A stretch of 49,056 nt of DNA from positions 1 through 49,056 of the forward strand of contig CALWJV010000011.1 of the NCBI GenBank assembly GCA_944381115.1, read 5' to 3'. The DNA comes from an uncultured Clostridia bacterium. GTDB lineage: Bacteria; Bacillota; Clostridia; Oscillospirales; CAG-272. Every line of letters begins with the position of its first letter. The stretch's first letter is position 1. A program made the translations under genes and the position numbers. The notes beneath the pieces are model-generated. The model was given only the letters and a program-made list of their open reading frames with translations, did no database searches and was not told the origin of the DNA. Shown piece after piece: positions 28,977 through 39,516 of this stretch.

Positions 28977-30406
28977 GTATTCACGAAGAGTGCGGCGTGT
29001 TCGGCGCTATTGCAAGATCAAATATCGATATAGCAAACATAGTTTATTACGGACTTTATGCTCTTCAGCATCGCGGGCAAGAAAGTTGCGGAATTGTAGT
29101 AAATGACGGATATTCGTTTACTTCACACAAAGACCTTGGTCTTGTGGAGGAAGTTTTCGGAAGCAAAATCCTTTCCGGGTTACCTGCAGGTAAAATTGCG
29201 ATCGGACATGTACGTTATGGCACTACGGGTAGAAATAACCGCAATAATTGTCAGCCGATTGAGGTCAATCACCAAAAAGGTCGAATAGCAATAGCCCATA
29301 ACGGAAATCTCAGTAATGCCGCAAAACTACGTGACAGTTTAGAACTTACAGGCGCCATTTTTCATACAACAAGTGATACGGAGATAATTGCTTATATACT
29401 TACAAAAGAACGGCTAGATTCAAATTCTATTGAAGAAGCAATAAGCCGCGCAATGAATTGTCTTGAAGGTGCTTACTCGCTTATTTTGATGACATCTAAA
29501 AAAATGATACTTGTCCGCGATCCGTACGGTTTTCGTCCGCTTTGCTTTGGAAAAACTGCTGACGGAGTATATATTGCCGCGTCGGAAAGTGCGGCATTGA
29601 CAGCAGTTGGGGCTGAATTTATAAGAGATGTGGCTCCCGGAGAGATAGTTGTTTTTGACGGTGAAAATATAATATCGCGTACTGAACACTGCAATGAAAA
29701 GCCTAAGAAATTATGTTCTTTTGAATATATTTATTTTGCCCGGCCCGATTCGGTTATAGACGGCATTTCGGTACATAAAGCAAGATTTAAAGCCGGAGAA
29801 ATATTAGCAAGAACACATCCTGCAGATGCAGATATTGTTATAGGTGTTCCGGATTCAGGACTTGATACTGCACTGGGATTCAGTCATGAATCCAAAATTC
29901 CTTATTCGATAGGACTGATAAAAAATAAATATATCGGCAGAACATTTATATCCCCCGGACAGTCAGCAAGACTTGATCAGGTAAAAATAAAACTTTCAGC
30001 AATAGGTGAAAACATTAAGGGTAAAAGAGTCGTTTTGGTTGATGACTCCATAGTGCGCGGGACAACATCCGGAAGGATCGTAAAATTGCTTCGAGAAGCA
30101 GGAGCAAAAGAGATACATATGCGTATATCTTCTCCGCCGTTTTTGCATCCGTGTTATTACGGAACAGACATTGACAGTGAAAAAAACCTGATTGCCTGTA
30201 AGCACAGTGTTAAAGAGATAACAGATATAATCGGCGCGGATAGTTTGGATTATTTACCTTTTCAGAATCTGAAAGAAATGATCGGAAACAGCTGTTATTG
30301 CAGCGCATGCTTCGACGGAAATTATCCGACCGAAATACCTGAAGATACAAAAAAGGACAGATTTGAGCAAAAGTTATCCGAAAAGAAAGGTGATACAATT
30401 GATTAA
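28973..30406 (+). CDS. purF: Amidophosphoribosyltransferase
   Basis: First committed step of purine synthesis, PRPP plus glutamine to phosphoribosylamine. The product is 477 aa. A short propeptide MSIHEE precedes catalytic Cys7 (ECGVFGA), as in the Bacillus-type enzyme. GHVRYGTTG and HNGNLSN complete the glutaminase. The PRPP site is [18 protein letters not shown] (about residues 349-366). The C-terminal cysteines ([10 protein letters not shown], with upstream Cys residues) fit a structural [4Fe-4S] cluster. It overlaps pyrG by four bases. Confidence 0.96.
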   Translation: MSIHEECGVFGAIARSNIDIANIVYYGLYALQHRGQESCGIVVNDGYSFTSHKDLGLVEEVFGSKILSGLPAGKIAIGHVRYGTTGRNNRNNCQPIEVNHQKGRIAIAHNGNLSNAAKLRDSLELTGAIFHTTSDTEIIAYILTKERLDSNSIEEAISRAMNCLEGAYSLILMTSKKMILVRDPYGFRPLCFGKTADGVYIAASESAALTAVGAEFIRDVAPGEIVVFDGENIISRTEHCNEKPKKLCSFEYIYFARPDSVIDGISVHKARFKAGEILARTHPADADIVIGVPDSGLDTALGFSHESKIPYSIGLIKNKYIGRTFISPGQSARLDQVKIKLSAIGENIKGKRVVLVDDSIVRGTTSGRIVKLLREAGAKEIHMRISSPPFLHPCYYGTDIDSEKNLIACKHSVKEITDIIGADSLDYLPFQNLKEMIGNSCYCSACFDGNYPTEIPEDTKKDRFEQKLSEKKGDTID

Positions 30407-31493
30407 GGAATTTGATCGAAAACTGATATTGGAAGACGGAATGGAGATCATGGGATATTCTTTCGGTGCCGATTGTGAAAAAGTATGTGAACTTGTTTTC
30501 AACACCTCAATGGTCGGTTATCAGGAAATATTTTCAGATCCGTCATATACATACCAAGCAGTTGTTATGACATATCCGCTTATCGGTAATTACGGTATGG
30601 CGGACGATGATTATGAGACATTAACACCCACGATCGGAGCATTTGTGGTCAGTGAAATAAACGATGAACCATCTAATTTCAGAAGCACGTCCACACTGTC
30701 TTCGGTGATGAAAAAATACGGTATACCGGGAATATCCGGTATAGATACAAGAAAACTTACACGGTACATTCGGGATAACGGTATGTGCAAGGTACTTATA
30801 TGCGATGTTGGCACTTCAGTTGAAAAAGGGATTAAAATACTTAAAACAACTGAAATACCTAAGGACGCAGTATCAAAAGTAAGTTCAAAAAATATTTTGA
30901 TAAAAGAGGTATCGGATCCGCTATTTCACGTGGTTGCATTTGACTGCGGAATGAAAGAAAATATTGTCAGAAGTTTGGAAAAAAGAGGCTGTACGGTAAC
31001 TGTTTTGCCATATGATACAGATGCCTGTACTGTTAAGTCGCTTAATCCCGACGGAGTATTTCTATCAAACGGACCAGGAGATCCTGAAAATGTTCCGGAA
31101 CTGATAAATGTTGTAAAGCAGTTACAGGGAATATATCCCATGTTCGGTATCTGCTTAGGACATCAGATAATAAGCCTTTCTTATGGAGCAAAGTGTTATA
31201 AACTGAAGTTCGGTCACCGCGGTGGAAATCACCCTGTCAAAAACCTTTCTACCGGTAAGATTGAAATTACATCGCAGAATCATTCATATGCAGTTGATAT
31301 AGAAAGCATTAAAAACACTCCTCTCAAAGTGACGCACATAAATTTACTTGACGGTACTGTAGAAGGTGTTGAAAACAAAAAAGACAGATTGTTTTCGGTC
31401 CAGTACCATCCCGAAAGCGCACCGGGACCAGAGGACAGCACATATCTTTTCGATCAATTTATCAAGATGATGAAGGAGGGAAAAAATGCCTAA
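30399..31493 (+). CDS. carA: Carbamoyl-phosphate synthase small subunit
   Basis: Glutaminase subunit supplying ammonia to CarB for carbamoyl phosphate (pyrimidines, arginine). The product is 364 aa. The N-terminal CPSase_sm domain shows [23 protein letters not shown]. The class I glutaminase shows [22 protein letters not shown] (nucleophile near residue 240) and [14 protein letters not shown]. The start is probably TTG 30399, eight bases after AAAGGTGA; no ATG occurs before the conserved start, so it overlaps the purF stop by 8 bases. It overlaps carB by 8 bases at its end. Confidence 0.94.
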   Translation: MIKEFDRKLILEDGMEIMGYSFGADCEKVCELVFNTSMVGYQEIFSDPSYTYQAVVMTYPLIGNYGMADDDYETLTPTIGAFVVSEINDEPSNFRSTSTLSSVMKKYGIPGISGIDTRKLTRYIRDNGMCKVLICDVGTSVEKGIKILKTTEIPKDAVSKVSSKNILIKEVSDPLFHVVAFDCGMKENIVRSLEKRGCTVTVLPYDTDACTVKSLNPDGVFLSNGPGDPENVPELINVVKQLQGIYPMFGICLGHQIISLSYGAKCYKLKFGHRGGNHPVKNLSTGKIEITSQNHSYAVDIESIKNTPLKVTHINLLDGTVEGVENKKDRLFSVQYHPESAPGPEDSTYLFDQFIKMMKEGKNA

Positions 31494-34400
31494 AAGAACG
31501 GACATAAAAAAAGTTTTGGTCATTGGATCCGGTCCTATCGTCATCGGTCAGGCTGCCGAATTCGACTACGCGGGTACACAAGCCTGCCTGGCACTTAAAG
31601 AAGAAGGTTACGAGGTCGTTCTCTGTAACTCCAACCCCGCAACGATAATGACGGATACGTCCATTGCGGACAAGGTCTATATGGAGCCGCTCACTCTTGA
31701 ATATATATCGAAGATCGTCCGTTACGAACGCCCCGACGCCATACTTCCCGGTATCGGAGGACAGACGGGACTGAACCTTGCGATGCAACTTGAGAAAAAA
31801 GGTATACTCCGCGAATGCCGTGTTGAACTTCTCGGAACACCTTCCGCGAGTATTGAGAGGGCCGAGGACAGGGAACAGTTCAAAGAACTGTGTGAAGAAC
31901 TCGGCGAGCCGGTACTTCCGTCGGACATTGCGAATTCCGTGGAAGACGGTCTGAAAGTGGCAAAAAAGATCGGATTTCCCGTAGTACTTCGCCCTGCGTT
32001 TACTCTAGGCGGTACCGGAGGAGGATTTGCCGACAACGAAGAAGAATTTATGCCTCTGATGAAAAACGCGCTGTCGATTTCTCCGGTAAAGCAGGTTCTT
32101 ATTGAAAAAAGTATTAAGGGCTACAAAGAGATCGAATACGAAGTAATGCGCGATGCAAACGATACCGCAATTACCGTCTGTAATATGGAAAACCTTGACC
32201 CTGTAGGTATTCACACCGGTGATTCCATTGTTGTATGTCCTTCTCAGACGCTTACAAACAAAGAATATCAGATGCTGAGAAACAGCGCTCTGAAAATTAT
32301 ACGTGCTTTAGGGATTGAGGGCGGTTGTAATGTACAGTTTGCATTAGACCCGAATTCTTTCCAGTACTATCTTATAGAGGTAAACCCGAGAGTCTCTCGT
32401 TCTTCTGCGTTGGCGTCAAAGGCAAGCGGATATCCGATAGCAAGAGTTTCGGCCAAGATAGGTATAGGTAAAACACTTGATGAAATAAAAATCGCCAATA
32501 CTCCGGCATCATTTGAACCTACACTTGACTATGTAGTTTGCAAGATGCCGCGTTTCCCGTTTGACAAGTTTACTGATGCTAACAATGCACTCTCCACACA
32601 AATGAAAGCAACCGGTGAAGTCATGAGTGTCGGAAGAAATTTTGAAGAAAGTATTTTAAAAGGCATTCGTTCGCTTGAGATCGGTCTTTGCCATCTGTAT
32701 AACAAAAAATTTGACTCGGAATCTACGGAAAAACTTGTTTCATATATAAAAATCGGAACGGATGACCGTATTTATGCTATAGCGGAATTGCTCAGAAGAG
32801 GTATATCAGTCGATACCGTTTACGAAAATACAAAGATCGACCGTTTCTTTATCCGCAAGTTTAAAAATATTGTAGATATGGAAAAAGAACTCGCACAGGC
32901 CCCACACAGCACTAAAATCTTAAAAGCCGCTAAAATTATGGGATTTTCGGATAAATGGATATCAAAAATATGGAATGAAAGCGAAAAAAATATAAGAGAT
33001 ATCCGTAAAGAATCAGGTATAATACCGGTTTATAAAATGATAGATACCTGCGCATCGGAATTTGAAAGTTATATTCCGTATTTCTATTCTACTTACGCTG
33101 ATGAAAATGAATCCGTGATATCGGATAAGAAAAAAGTCGTTGTGCTTGGATCCGGCCCTATACGTATCGGTCAGGGTGTTGAATTTGACTATTCTACGGT
33201 CCACGCAGTGCAGACAATCAAGGCAGCAGGATATGAAGCAATTATTATAAATAACAACCCGGAGACGGTATCCACCGACTACACATGTTCGGATAAACTT
33301 TATTTTGAACCGCTTTGTGTAGAAGATGTAATGAATATTATTGATGCGGAAAAGCCTTATGGTGTAATTGCTACTTTGGGAGGTCAGACCGCGATTAACC
33401 TTGCAGAACCGTTGGCGTCGCTGGGAGTAAACATAATCGGTACCGGCAAAGATGCTATTGACAAAGCTGAAAACCGTGAATCTTTTGAAAAACTTTTGCA
33501 CAGTCTTTCAATTCCACAGCCCAAAGGTAAAGCAGTAACAAGTATTGAAGAAGGACTTAAAGCAGCAGAAGAAATTGGTTACCCCGTTCTTGTACGGCCT
33601 TCTTTTGTACTTGGCGGTAGAGCAATGCAGATAGTTGCAAAACCGGAGGCATTAAAGCACTATCTGAAAACTGCCGTAGAGATCGATGAAGATAAACCGG
33701 TATTGGTTGACAAATATATTAAAGGCAAGGAAGTAGAAGTAGATGCCGTATGCGATGGCATAAATGTATTTATACCCGGTATTATGGAACTTGTGGAACG
33801 TACCGGTGTTCATTCCGGGGACTCTATCAGCGTATACCCGTCTTTCAGCATATCGCAGAAGGTCAAAGACATAATTATTGATTATACAAAGCGTCTCGGA
33901 ATAGGCATAGGTATTATCGGATTGTATAACATACAGTTTATCGTTGACGGAAACGAAGATGTCTATATCATCGAGGTAAATCCACGGTCGTCAAGAACCG
34001 TGCCGTTCCTTTCAAAAGCAACGGGTTACAGTCTTGCCGACATTGCAACGCTCGTAATACTCGGAAAGTCTTTGAAAGAGCAGGGTATATTCAAGATATA
34101 TCCAAAGGAGAAAGATCGTTTCTATGTAAAGGTTCCGGCATTTTCATTTTCGAAACTTCGCGGAATGGACTCATATTTGTCACCTGAAATGAAATCTACA
34201 GGCGAGGCTATCGGTTATGATAATACACTGCCCAGAGCAATGTGCAAGGCAATGGTCGCAAGCGGCATGAAGGTACAGAATTACGGTACAATTCTTGTTA
34301 CACTTGCCGATGAGGACAAAGAAGAGGCCCTTCCTTTGATCAGAAGATTTTACAATCTGGGATTTAATATCGAGGCAACAGTAGGTACGGCGTTATTCCT

Positions 34401-34668
34401 TAAAAATCATGGTATCCGTACCCGTATCAGACGTAAATTATCAGAAGGCAGTGATGAGATTCTGCAGTCAATCAGAGCAGGTTATGTAAGTTACGTTATT
34501 TGTACAAGAGCCATTATGTCAGGTGTCCATTATGAAGACGGTGTGGCGATAAGGCGTTGTGCAACCGAAAACAACATCACAATGCTTACAAATCTCGATA
34601 CAGTAAAAGTTCTGCTTGAAGTTTTGGAGGAGACGACAATGAAAATATCAACAATAGATAAGGAGTGA
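31486..34668 (+). CDS. carB: Carbamoyl-phosphate synthase large subunit
   Basis: ATP-dependent synthesis of carbamoyl phosphate. The product is 1060 aa. It has two homologous halves, each with an ATP-grasp domain: first half [22 protein letters not shown] and [16 protein letters not shown], second half [21 protein letters not shown] and [14 protein letters not shown]. The C-terminal MGS-like allosteric domain occupies about 930-1060. Together with CarA it forms the ammonia-channelling complex. AAGGAGGG precedes the ATG inside carA. The first ~550 bases look more GC-rich than the rest of the operon. Confidence 0.97.
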   Translation: MPKRTDIKKVLVIGSGPIVIGQAAEFDYAGTQACLALKEEGYEVVLCNSNPATIMTDTSIADKVYMEPLTLEYISKIVRYERPDAILPGIGGQTGLNLAMQLEKKGILRECRVELLGTPSASIERAEDREQFKELCEELGEPVLPSDIANSVEDGLKVAKKIGFPVVLRPAFTLGGTGGGFADNEEEFMPLMKNALSISPVKQVLIEKSIKGYKEIEYEVMRDANDTAITVCNMENLDPVGIHTGDSIVVCPSQTLTNKEYQMLRNSALKIIRALGIEGGCNVQFALDPNSFQYYLIEVNPRVSRSSALASKASGYPIARVSAKIGIGKTLDEIKIANTPASFEPTLDYVVCKMPRFPFDKFTDANNALSTQMKATGEVMSVGRNFEESILKGIRSLEIGLCHLYNKKFDSESTEKLVSYIKIGTDDRIYAIAELLRRGISVDTVYENTKIDRFFIRKFKNIVDMEKELAQAPHSTKILKAAKIMGFSDKWISKIWNESEKNIRDIRKESGIIPVYKMIDTCASEFESYIPYFYSTYADENESVISDKKKVVVLGSGPIRIGQGVEFDYSTVHAVQTIKAAGYEAIIINNNPETVSTDYTCSDKLYFEPLCVEDVMNIIDAEKPYGVIATLGGQTAINLAEPLASLGVNIIGTGKDAIDKAENRESFEKLLHSLSIPQPKGKAVTSIEEGLKAAEEIGYPVLVRPSFVLGGRAMQIVAKPEALKHYLKTAVEIDEDKPVLVDKYIKGKEVEVDAVCDGINVFIPGIMELVERTGVHSGDSISVYPSFSISQKVKDIIIDYTKRLGIGIGIIGLYNIQFIVDGNEDVYIIEVNPRSSRTVPFLSKATGYSLADIATLVILGKSLKEQGIFKIYPKEKDRFYVKVPAFSFSKLRGMDSYLSPEMKSTGEAIGYDNTLPRAMCKAMVASGMKVQNYGTILVTLADEDKEEALPLIRRFYNLGFNIEATVGTALFLKNHGIRTRIRRKLSEGSDEILQSIRAGYVSYVICTRAIMSGVHYEDGVAIRRCATENNITMLTNLDTVKVLLEVLEETTMKISTIDKE

Positions 34669-34673
34669 TAAAG

Positions 34674-35465
34674 ATGAAGTTCACAAAAATGCACGGACTC
34701 GGTAATGACTACCTTTATGTTTATGGTGAAGTACCCGAAAACGTAGAAGAAATTTCCCGTAAACTTTCCGACAGGCATTTCGGTGCAGGCAGCGACGGTA
34801 TGATTTATATCAGCACGTCAAAAGTCGCAGATTTTAAAATGCGGATTTTCAATGCAGACGGAAGTGAAGCAAAAATGTGCGGAAACGGAATTCGATGTGT
34901 CGGCAAATATGTTTATGATAAGGGTTATACCGATAAAACTACTCTAAAGATTGAAACCTTATCCGGCATAAAAACCCTTAAACTGTCATTGGCAGGGGGA
35001 AAAGTCAACTATGTTACTGTTGATATGGGAAAGGCTGTTGCAGAAGATAAAACAGAATTGGACATAGGCGGACAGGTAATTTCTTTGATACCTGTTTCAG
35101 TCGGAAATCCTCACGCAGTTATATTTGTTGATGATATTGAAAAAGCGCCTTTGACTACTTTGGGTCCAAAAATTGAGCATCACAGTAAATTTCCGGAGGG
35201 AGTAAATGTCGAATTCGTTCAGGTAATTTCAAAAAATGTTCTCCGTATGAGAGTATGGGAAAGAGGTAGCGGTGTGACTTTTGCCTGCGGAACGGGAGCA
35301 TGTGCTTCTGTAATTGCTGCAATTAACCAAGGTTACTGTGATTATGACTGCGATGTGTCTGTTATCCTTGACGGCGGTACGCTCCATATTACCGTTGCTG
35401 ATGATAATACGGTTACCATGCGAGGCCCAGCTACTACCGTTTATGAAGGGGAGGCAGAGATATGA
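34674..35465 (+). CDS. dapF: Diaminopimelate epimerase
   Basis: Converts LL-DAP to meso-DAP for cell wall and lysine. The product is 263 aa. The two catalytic cysteines are in AKMCGNGIRC (Cys69) and FACGTGACAS (about residue 206). The usual N-terminal MHGLGNDYLYVYG is present. ATG 34674 follows AAGGAGTGA; an ATG three codons upstream overlaps the carB stop. It overlaps dapL by 4 bases. Confidence 0.95.
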   Translation: MKFTKMHGLGNDYLYVYGEVPENVEEISRKLSDRHFGAGSDGMIYISTSKVADFKMRIFNADGSEAKMCGNGIRCVGKYVYDKGYTDKTTLKIETLSGIKTLKLSLAGGKVNYVTVDMGKAVAEDKTELDIGGQVISLIPVSVGNPHAVIFVDDIEKAPLTTLGPKIEHHSKFPEGVNVEFVQVISKNVLRMRVWERGSGVTFACGTGACASVIAAINQGYCDYDCDVSVILDGGTLHITVADDNTVTMRGPATTVYEGEAEI

Positions 35466-36646
35466 TTACACCGAATATGCATTATGCAGATTTAAAAGAC
35501 TCTTACCTTTTTTACAATATAGCCCAGAAAACAAAGGCATATCTTGAAGAAAATCCGGATAAAAGACTTTTGAGACTTGGTATTGGGGACGTTTCTTTGC
35601 CGCTCTGCAGCGCTGTAATAAAAGAACTTCACAGTGCTGTTGACGATCAGGCAACAAAAGAGCACTTTCACGGATACATGCCGGAATGCGGAGCCCCATT
35701 CCTGCGTGAAGCAATTGCGGGATACTATAAAAAAAGAGGGGTAACTGTATCAAGCGATGAAGTGTTCGTTTCAAGCGGAGCGAGCGATGAACTTGGTGAT
35801 ATTCTTGATTTGTTTGACAAAAGCAGTTCGTGTCTCGTTATTGAACCGGCATATCCGGCATATGTAGACGCAAATATAATTGCAGGCAGAAAGATAGTTC
35901 ACCTTGCTTCCGGTAAAGAAGACGGATTTTTACCGGAGCCCGGGGAAAATGCAAAAGCAGATATTTTGTATATATGTTCACCAAACAATCCAACGGGTGC
36001 GGTATTTTCCAGAGATCAACTTCAGGCATGGGTTAACTTTGCAAATGAAAACGGTTCGGTAATTTTGTTCGATGCGGCATATGAAGCATTTATTGAAGAC
36101 GAAACATTACCTCACAGTATTTTCGAACTTGACGGTGCCAAAAATTGTTCCATAGAGATTTGTTCCCTTTCAAAAACTGCCGGTTTTACAGGTACCCGTC
36201 TCGGATATACGATAATTTCAAAGGCGCTTGTAAGGAACGGAATGTGTCTTAACGATATGTGGGTACGTAACCGTACAACAAAAACCAATGGCGTCTCATA
36301 TATCATACAAAAAGGCGGAGCGGCTGTATTTACCGATGAAGGTCAACGTCAGATCCATGAAAATATTCAGGTCTATAAGAACAATGCAAAAGTATTAATG
36401 CATGCGCTTGATAAACTAGGTATATGGTACTGCGGAGGTAAAAATGCCCCATACATCTGGCTGAAATGTCCGAAAGATATGGGTAGCTGGGAGTTTTTCG
36501 ATTTTTTGTTGAAGGAGATCCAAGTCGTCGGTACTCCCGGAGAAGGATTTGGAAAATGCGGAGAAGGATATTTCCGTTTTTCGACCTTCGGAAGTCCGGA
36601 GGACACAAAAGAGTCTGCGGAAAGAATAGTAAAATTATTGGGTTAA
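35462..36646 (+). CDS. dapL: LL-diaminopimelate aminotransferase
   Basis: PLP enzyme that makes LL-DAP directly from tetrahydrodipicolinate with glutamate as donor, bypassing succinylated or acetylated intermediates. The product is 394 aa, of the class I/II aminotransferase fold. LRLGIGDVSLPLC and HGYMPECGAPFLREAIAGYY match the DapL family. The PLP lysine is in SLSKTAGFTGTRLGY (about residue 235). It is the last gene of the purC run and is followed by a strong terminator. The DapL-DapF pair indicates the aminotransferase route of DAP synthesis. Confidence 0.95.
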   Translation: MITPNMHYADLKDSYLFYNIAQKTKAYLEENPDKRLLRLGIGDVSLPLCSAVIKELHSAVDDQATKEHFHGYMPECGAPFLREAIAGYYKKRGVTVSSDEVFVSSGASDELGDILDLFDKSSSCLVIEPAYPAYVDANIIAGRKIVHLASGKEDGFLPEPGENAKADILYICSPNNPTGAVFSRDQLQAWVNFANENGSVILFDAAYEAFIEDETLPHSIFELDGAKNCSIEICSLSKTAGFTGTRLGYTIISKALVRNGMCLNDMWVRNRTTKTNGVSYIIQKGGAAVFTDEGQRQIHENIQVYKNNAKVLMHALDKLGIWYCGGKNAPYIWLKCPKDMGSWEFFDFLLKEIQVVGTPGEGFGKCGEGYFRFSTFGSPEDTKESAERIVKLLG

Positions 36647-36666
36647 CACGTAAATAAAATGATTGA

Positions 36667-36712
36667 AAAGAGATCCGAAGTGACTGCAATCAGACACTTC
36701 GGATCTCTTTTT
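36667..36712 (+). terminator. Terminator of the purC-dapL operon
   Basis: A perfect 16-bp stem (36667-36682 with 36695-36710), a 12-base loop and a following T5 run. The A-run on its left side lets it also act on the minus strand against the rubredoxin fragment. Confidence 0.92.
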
Positions 36713-36740
36713 AAATTAAATAAAGATTTTTGAATTTATA

Positions 36741-37226
36741 TTAGAGTTTTTGGAATTTTTCTTTTGGTTGTTTACAAACTGGGCAGTTGTCCGGCGGAGC
36801 ATCTCCTTCGTGTATATATCCACATACGGTACATCTCCACTTTGCTATACTGGTCATACCTTGTACTTCTTCATTGAATTTAAGATTTTCAAGCAGAAAA
36901 TTTACCGCTTCTGTAGGTATACCAGGTATAGATCGTATTTTTTCAAGGAAAGCTTTCGTATTTCCGCTTTGCGGTAGCATGAACCCAGCTTCACGGCATA
37001 AATCTTCAGCCATAAGTCGTGAGGATTTGGCAACAGCCTTTGAAAGTGTACCCGGTAGTTGTGAAGCAATGCTTTCTGCAGTTGCTTTACTTTGAATCAT
37101 GGAACGTAACGCTTTAATTACGGTATCGTCTTTCGGCTGCTGTGGAGGGAGTTTTTCAAGTACCATTGAAATAGCGCCGGATGGACAGGCGTCTGCGCAT
37201 GCACCGCAAGGGCTTTTTTTGATAGG
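36741..37226 (-). pseudogene. 5'-truncated ferredoxin-rubredoxin protein
   Basis: The open frame runs from a stop at 37229-37227 to 36741. It begins within a [4Fe-4S] motif: PCGACADACPSGAISM retains CxxCxxxCP but lacks the first Cys of a CxxCxxCxxxCP motif. A ~90-residue helical middle part has no domain that I recognise. The C-terminus is a rubredoxin-like domain (WRCTVCGYIHEGDAPPDNCPVC, all four Cys present). An ATG at 37166 would give a 141-aa rubredoxin-like product, but the 4Fe-4S homology ahead of it and the absence of any in-frame start upstream show that the front of the gene is missing. No matching N-terminal part was found to 38025. Confidence 0.7.
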
Positions 37227-37326
37227 CTAAAATATGTCGATTTATGTCGCAAGAAAAGTAACACGGCGATACCTCCAAGATACCGCCGCGATCTTATAAG
37301 TCGTCATTTGTTTGTAAGGCACACAA

Positions 37327-37366
37327 AAAAACGGCGGCTTCGATTTTCCAAAGCCACCGTTTTTCC
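37327..37366 (-). terminator. Terminator-like hairpin downstream of the DUF4177-like gene
   Basis: On the minus strand ACGGTGGCTTT pairs with AAGCCGCCGT with one mismatch, and is followed by T7. The stem is also flanked by T-rich sequence on plus. A second inverted repeat (ACGACGGC 37393-37400 with GCCGTCGT 37413-37420) lies beside it but has no U-tract. Confidence 0.6.
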
Positions 37367-37484
37367 AGTAGGCGTGTTAATAGGTCTGCTGCACGACGGC
37401 TTTTTTTCTTTTGCCGTCGTCCGGCAGAATAATAAATTATGAAAAATGAAAATCGCTTTGAGATGGTTGATGAATTATAATAAA

Positions 37485-37658
37485 TTACTCAATCTCTCTT
37501 TCAAAAATTGAGTATTTCCAATCATCGGTTCCAGAGATTAACCGCCACCCCTGCTGGCCGTACTCGTTCAGTTTCTCAATATATCGCTCTAGTTTGACAT
37601 GAACATTGAAAGAAGGCTCTGCGCTCAGATCAACGGTCATATATTCATATTTTTTCAT
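37485..37658 (-). CDS. Small DUF4177-like protein
   Basis: The product is 57 aa: MKKYEYMTVDLSAEPS at the N-terminus, then a helix (VKLERYIEKLNEYGQQGWRL), a pattern like that of DUF4177-type proteins (short beta strand, helix with LNxxGxxGW, final beta strand). The function is unknown. AAAGGA lies nine bases before the ATG, and a terminator-like hairpin follows. It sits inside the 37227-38025 junction region between the truncated rubredoxin gene and the hydrogenase-like gene. Small genes of this kind are common in accessory DNA, which fits an inserted or rearranged segment (inference). Confidence 0.72.
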   Translation of the reverse strand: MKKYEYMTVDLSAEPSFNVHVKLERYIEKLNEYGQQGWRLISGTDDWKYSIFEREIE

Positions 37659-37740
37659 TGTCGGATTTTCCTTTCTACTCTGACTTGTAAATTTTTGCTA
37701 TCTGTTCCTGTTTTAATTTTAAAATAATTATTTCCTTTGA

Positions 37741-37878
37741 TTAATTATTTTTGCAGTTGACTTTACCGCAACCGTGATCTGTACAGATATGAGGTTCGTT
37801 GCCGTGTTTACGGTCACGATGACTGCGGATCATAGGTGAGTTTATTTGTAAGCAGATCATTAACTGCGTCATCCGCAT
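37741..37878 (-). CDS. Possible 45-aa Cys/His-rich small ORF
   Basis: The ORF ends in HGNEPHICTDHGCGKVNCKNN, with three Cys and four His in the second half, which could be a small metal-binding tail. I see no convincing ribosome site before the ATG at 37878, and the first 15 residues look random. It may instead be the tail of a gene whose front was lost at the same rearrangement that truncated the neighbour. Low confidence. Confidence 0.25.
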   Translation of the reverse strand: MRMTQLMICLQINSPMIRSHRDRKHGNEPHICTDHGCGKVNCKNN

Positions 37879-38025
37879 TCCCTGAAACTGTTTCAATAAT
37901 ATTTTATGGCTTTATGCAAAAATTTAATATTTTTTCGTTTAAAAATTTATTTGTTTTTAGAAAATGTTATATTGTATCGTCTATTTGAAACAGAAGCAAG
38001 TAATGTACCCGCCTCCGTATTTATA

Positions 38026-39453
38026 TCAAAGTATTTTTATGGCTTCGCTTATGGTTTTTTCCATAGCCTCTTTACCGTATTTATCAACTTCGGCTTTATT
38101 CTTTTCTCCATGGGTAAGACATCCTGCTCCGCCTATACAACCGCCGATACATGCCATACCTTCAATAAAATTGGCATCAAGAACACCCTTACTCTTTTTT
38201 AAAAGAGCAAGCTTACACGCTTCAATGCCGTCACATGAACAAGGCTTAAAGATAAAATCTTTATCAAGCCCCTGTTCTTTCAGTGCCTGTGCGATCGCAT
38301 CAGTAAGACCGCCACTACGAGCAAATATTCTTCCAAAATAAGATGCATTGTCAAGGACGTCTTCGTCAAGCGTTGTAATATCAATATCCCGGCTGTCAAA
38401 AAGCGCTTGCAACTCTTCAAAGGTCAAAACTGCATCTACATAAGGCTTTACAGATTCCTTTTGTATCTCTGCTTTTTTGGCGGTACAAGGGCCGATAAAT
38501 ACAATTTTAGCATTCGGGGTAGTTTTTTTAATGTATTTTGCAATGGTTGCCATAGGTGAAAGATTGTGAGAAATATACTGTTTCATTTGAGGAAAGTTTT
38601 TTTCAATAAAATCAACAAATGCCGGACAGCAGGAACTTGTCAAAAAGCCTTTTTCTGCAAGTTCCCTTGACTCAGATGCGGAAACCATATCAGCACCAAG
38701 TGCTGCTTCTACAACGGTATGAAAGCCAAGCTGTTTTATACCGGATATTACTTGACCAAGTTTTGCATATATGAATTGACTTGAAATCGAAGGTGCAACA
38801 ACGCAGTATAACTTATAATCTCCGTGTTCCTGGTTTTTAATAAGGTCTATCACATTTAAAATGTACGATTTATCCATTATGGCACCAAACGGACACTGAT
38901 AAACACAGGCACCGCAGGATATGCATTTTTCATCGTTGATTTTTGCTGCTTTGTTCTCATCCATTGATATGGCTTTGACTTTGCAGGCGTTCTCGCAGGG
39001 ACGTCTGCGGATAACTATGGCCGAATAAGGGCAGACTTTTGCGCATGCGCCACACTCTTTGCATTTGTCTTTGTCTATATGGGCGACATAATTATGATCA
39101 AATGAAATGGCGCCGAATTTACAAACATCTTCACAGCGGTGTGCAAGGCAACCGCGACAAGCGTTTGTTACTTCATATCCACCGACCGGACATTCGTCGC
39201 ATGCGATATCGATTACCTCAATGGGATTTGAAAAATTTTTATCTCCACCCATGGCTATTTTGATTCTTTCTTCAAGTATTGCACGTTCTTTATAAACGCA
39301 GCAACGCATAGTCGGTTTATTCCCGGGTACTATTATTTTCGGAATTTCAAGCAAGTTATCATAAAGTGTATCGTTCCATGCTTGTTTTGCAACTTCACGG
39401 AGAACCTTATATTTTAAATGCTGTACCTTTGTATCAAATTTTCTTATGCTCAT
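38026..39453 (-). CDS. Monomeric [FeFe]-hydrogenase-like protein (group B type)
   Basis: The product is 475 aa. An N-terminal ~70-residue region is followed by a Cys-rich stretch (about 75-195) with several [4Fe-4S] motifs (CDECPVGGYEVTNACRGC, CKECGACAKVCP, CISCGACVYQCP). The C-terminal H-cluster domain has SSCCPAFV for L1, GPCTAKKAE for L2 and EGMACIGGCIGGAGC for L3. The four H-cluster cysteines appear present, but Trp in L1 and Met in L2 are replaced, a pattern of group B enzymes. It probably makes or oxidises H2 with ferredoxin. I use ATG 39453; ATG 39465 is also possible. Both have weak ribosome sites. A 12-bp palindrome CGACATATGTCG lies at 39471-39482. It is the last gene of the redox operon. 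Confidence 0.82.
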   Translation of the reverse strand: MSIRKFDTKVQHLKYKVLREVAKQAWNDTLYDNLLEIPKIIVPGNKPTMRCCVYKERAILEERIKIAMGGDKNFSNPIEVIDIACDECPVGGYEVTNACRGCLAHRCEDVCKFGAISFDHNYVAHIDKDKCKECGACAKVCPYSAIVIRRRPCENACKVKAISMDENKAAKINDEKCISCGACVYQCPFGAIMDKSYILNVIDLIKNQEHGDYKLYCVVAPSISSQFIYAKLGQVISGIKQLGFHTVVEAALGADMVSASESRELAEKGFLTSSCCPAFVDFIEKNFPQMKQYISHNLSPMATIAKYIKKTTPNAKIVFIGPCTAKKAEIQKESVKPYVDAVLTFEELQALFDSRDIDITTLDEDVLDNASYFGRIFARSGGLTDAIAQALKEQGLDKDFIFKPCSCDGIEACKLALLKKSKGVLDANFIEGMACIGGCIGGAGCLTHGEKNKAEVDKYGKEAMEKTISEAIKIL

Positions 39454-39516
39454 AATAATTCCCATTCTGTCGACATATGTCGGCTGCACAAAATGTTATA
39501 TAATAAATACTGGTTT

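Noticed and set aside
37393..37420. Inverted repeat ACGACGGC/GCCGTCGT as a terminator
   Set aside because: The T-run is in the loop, and no U-tract follows the stem on either strand.
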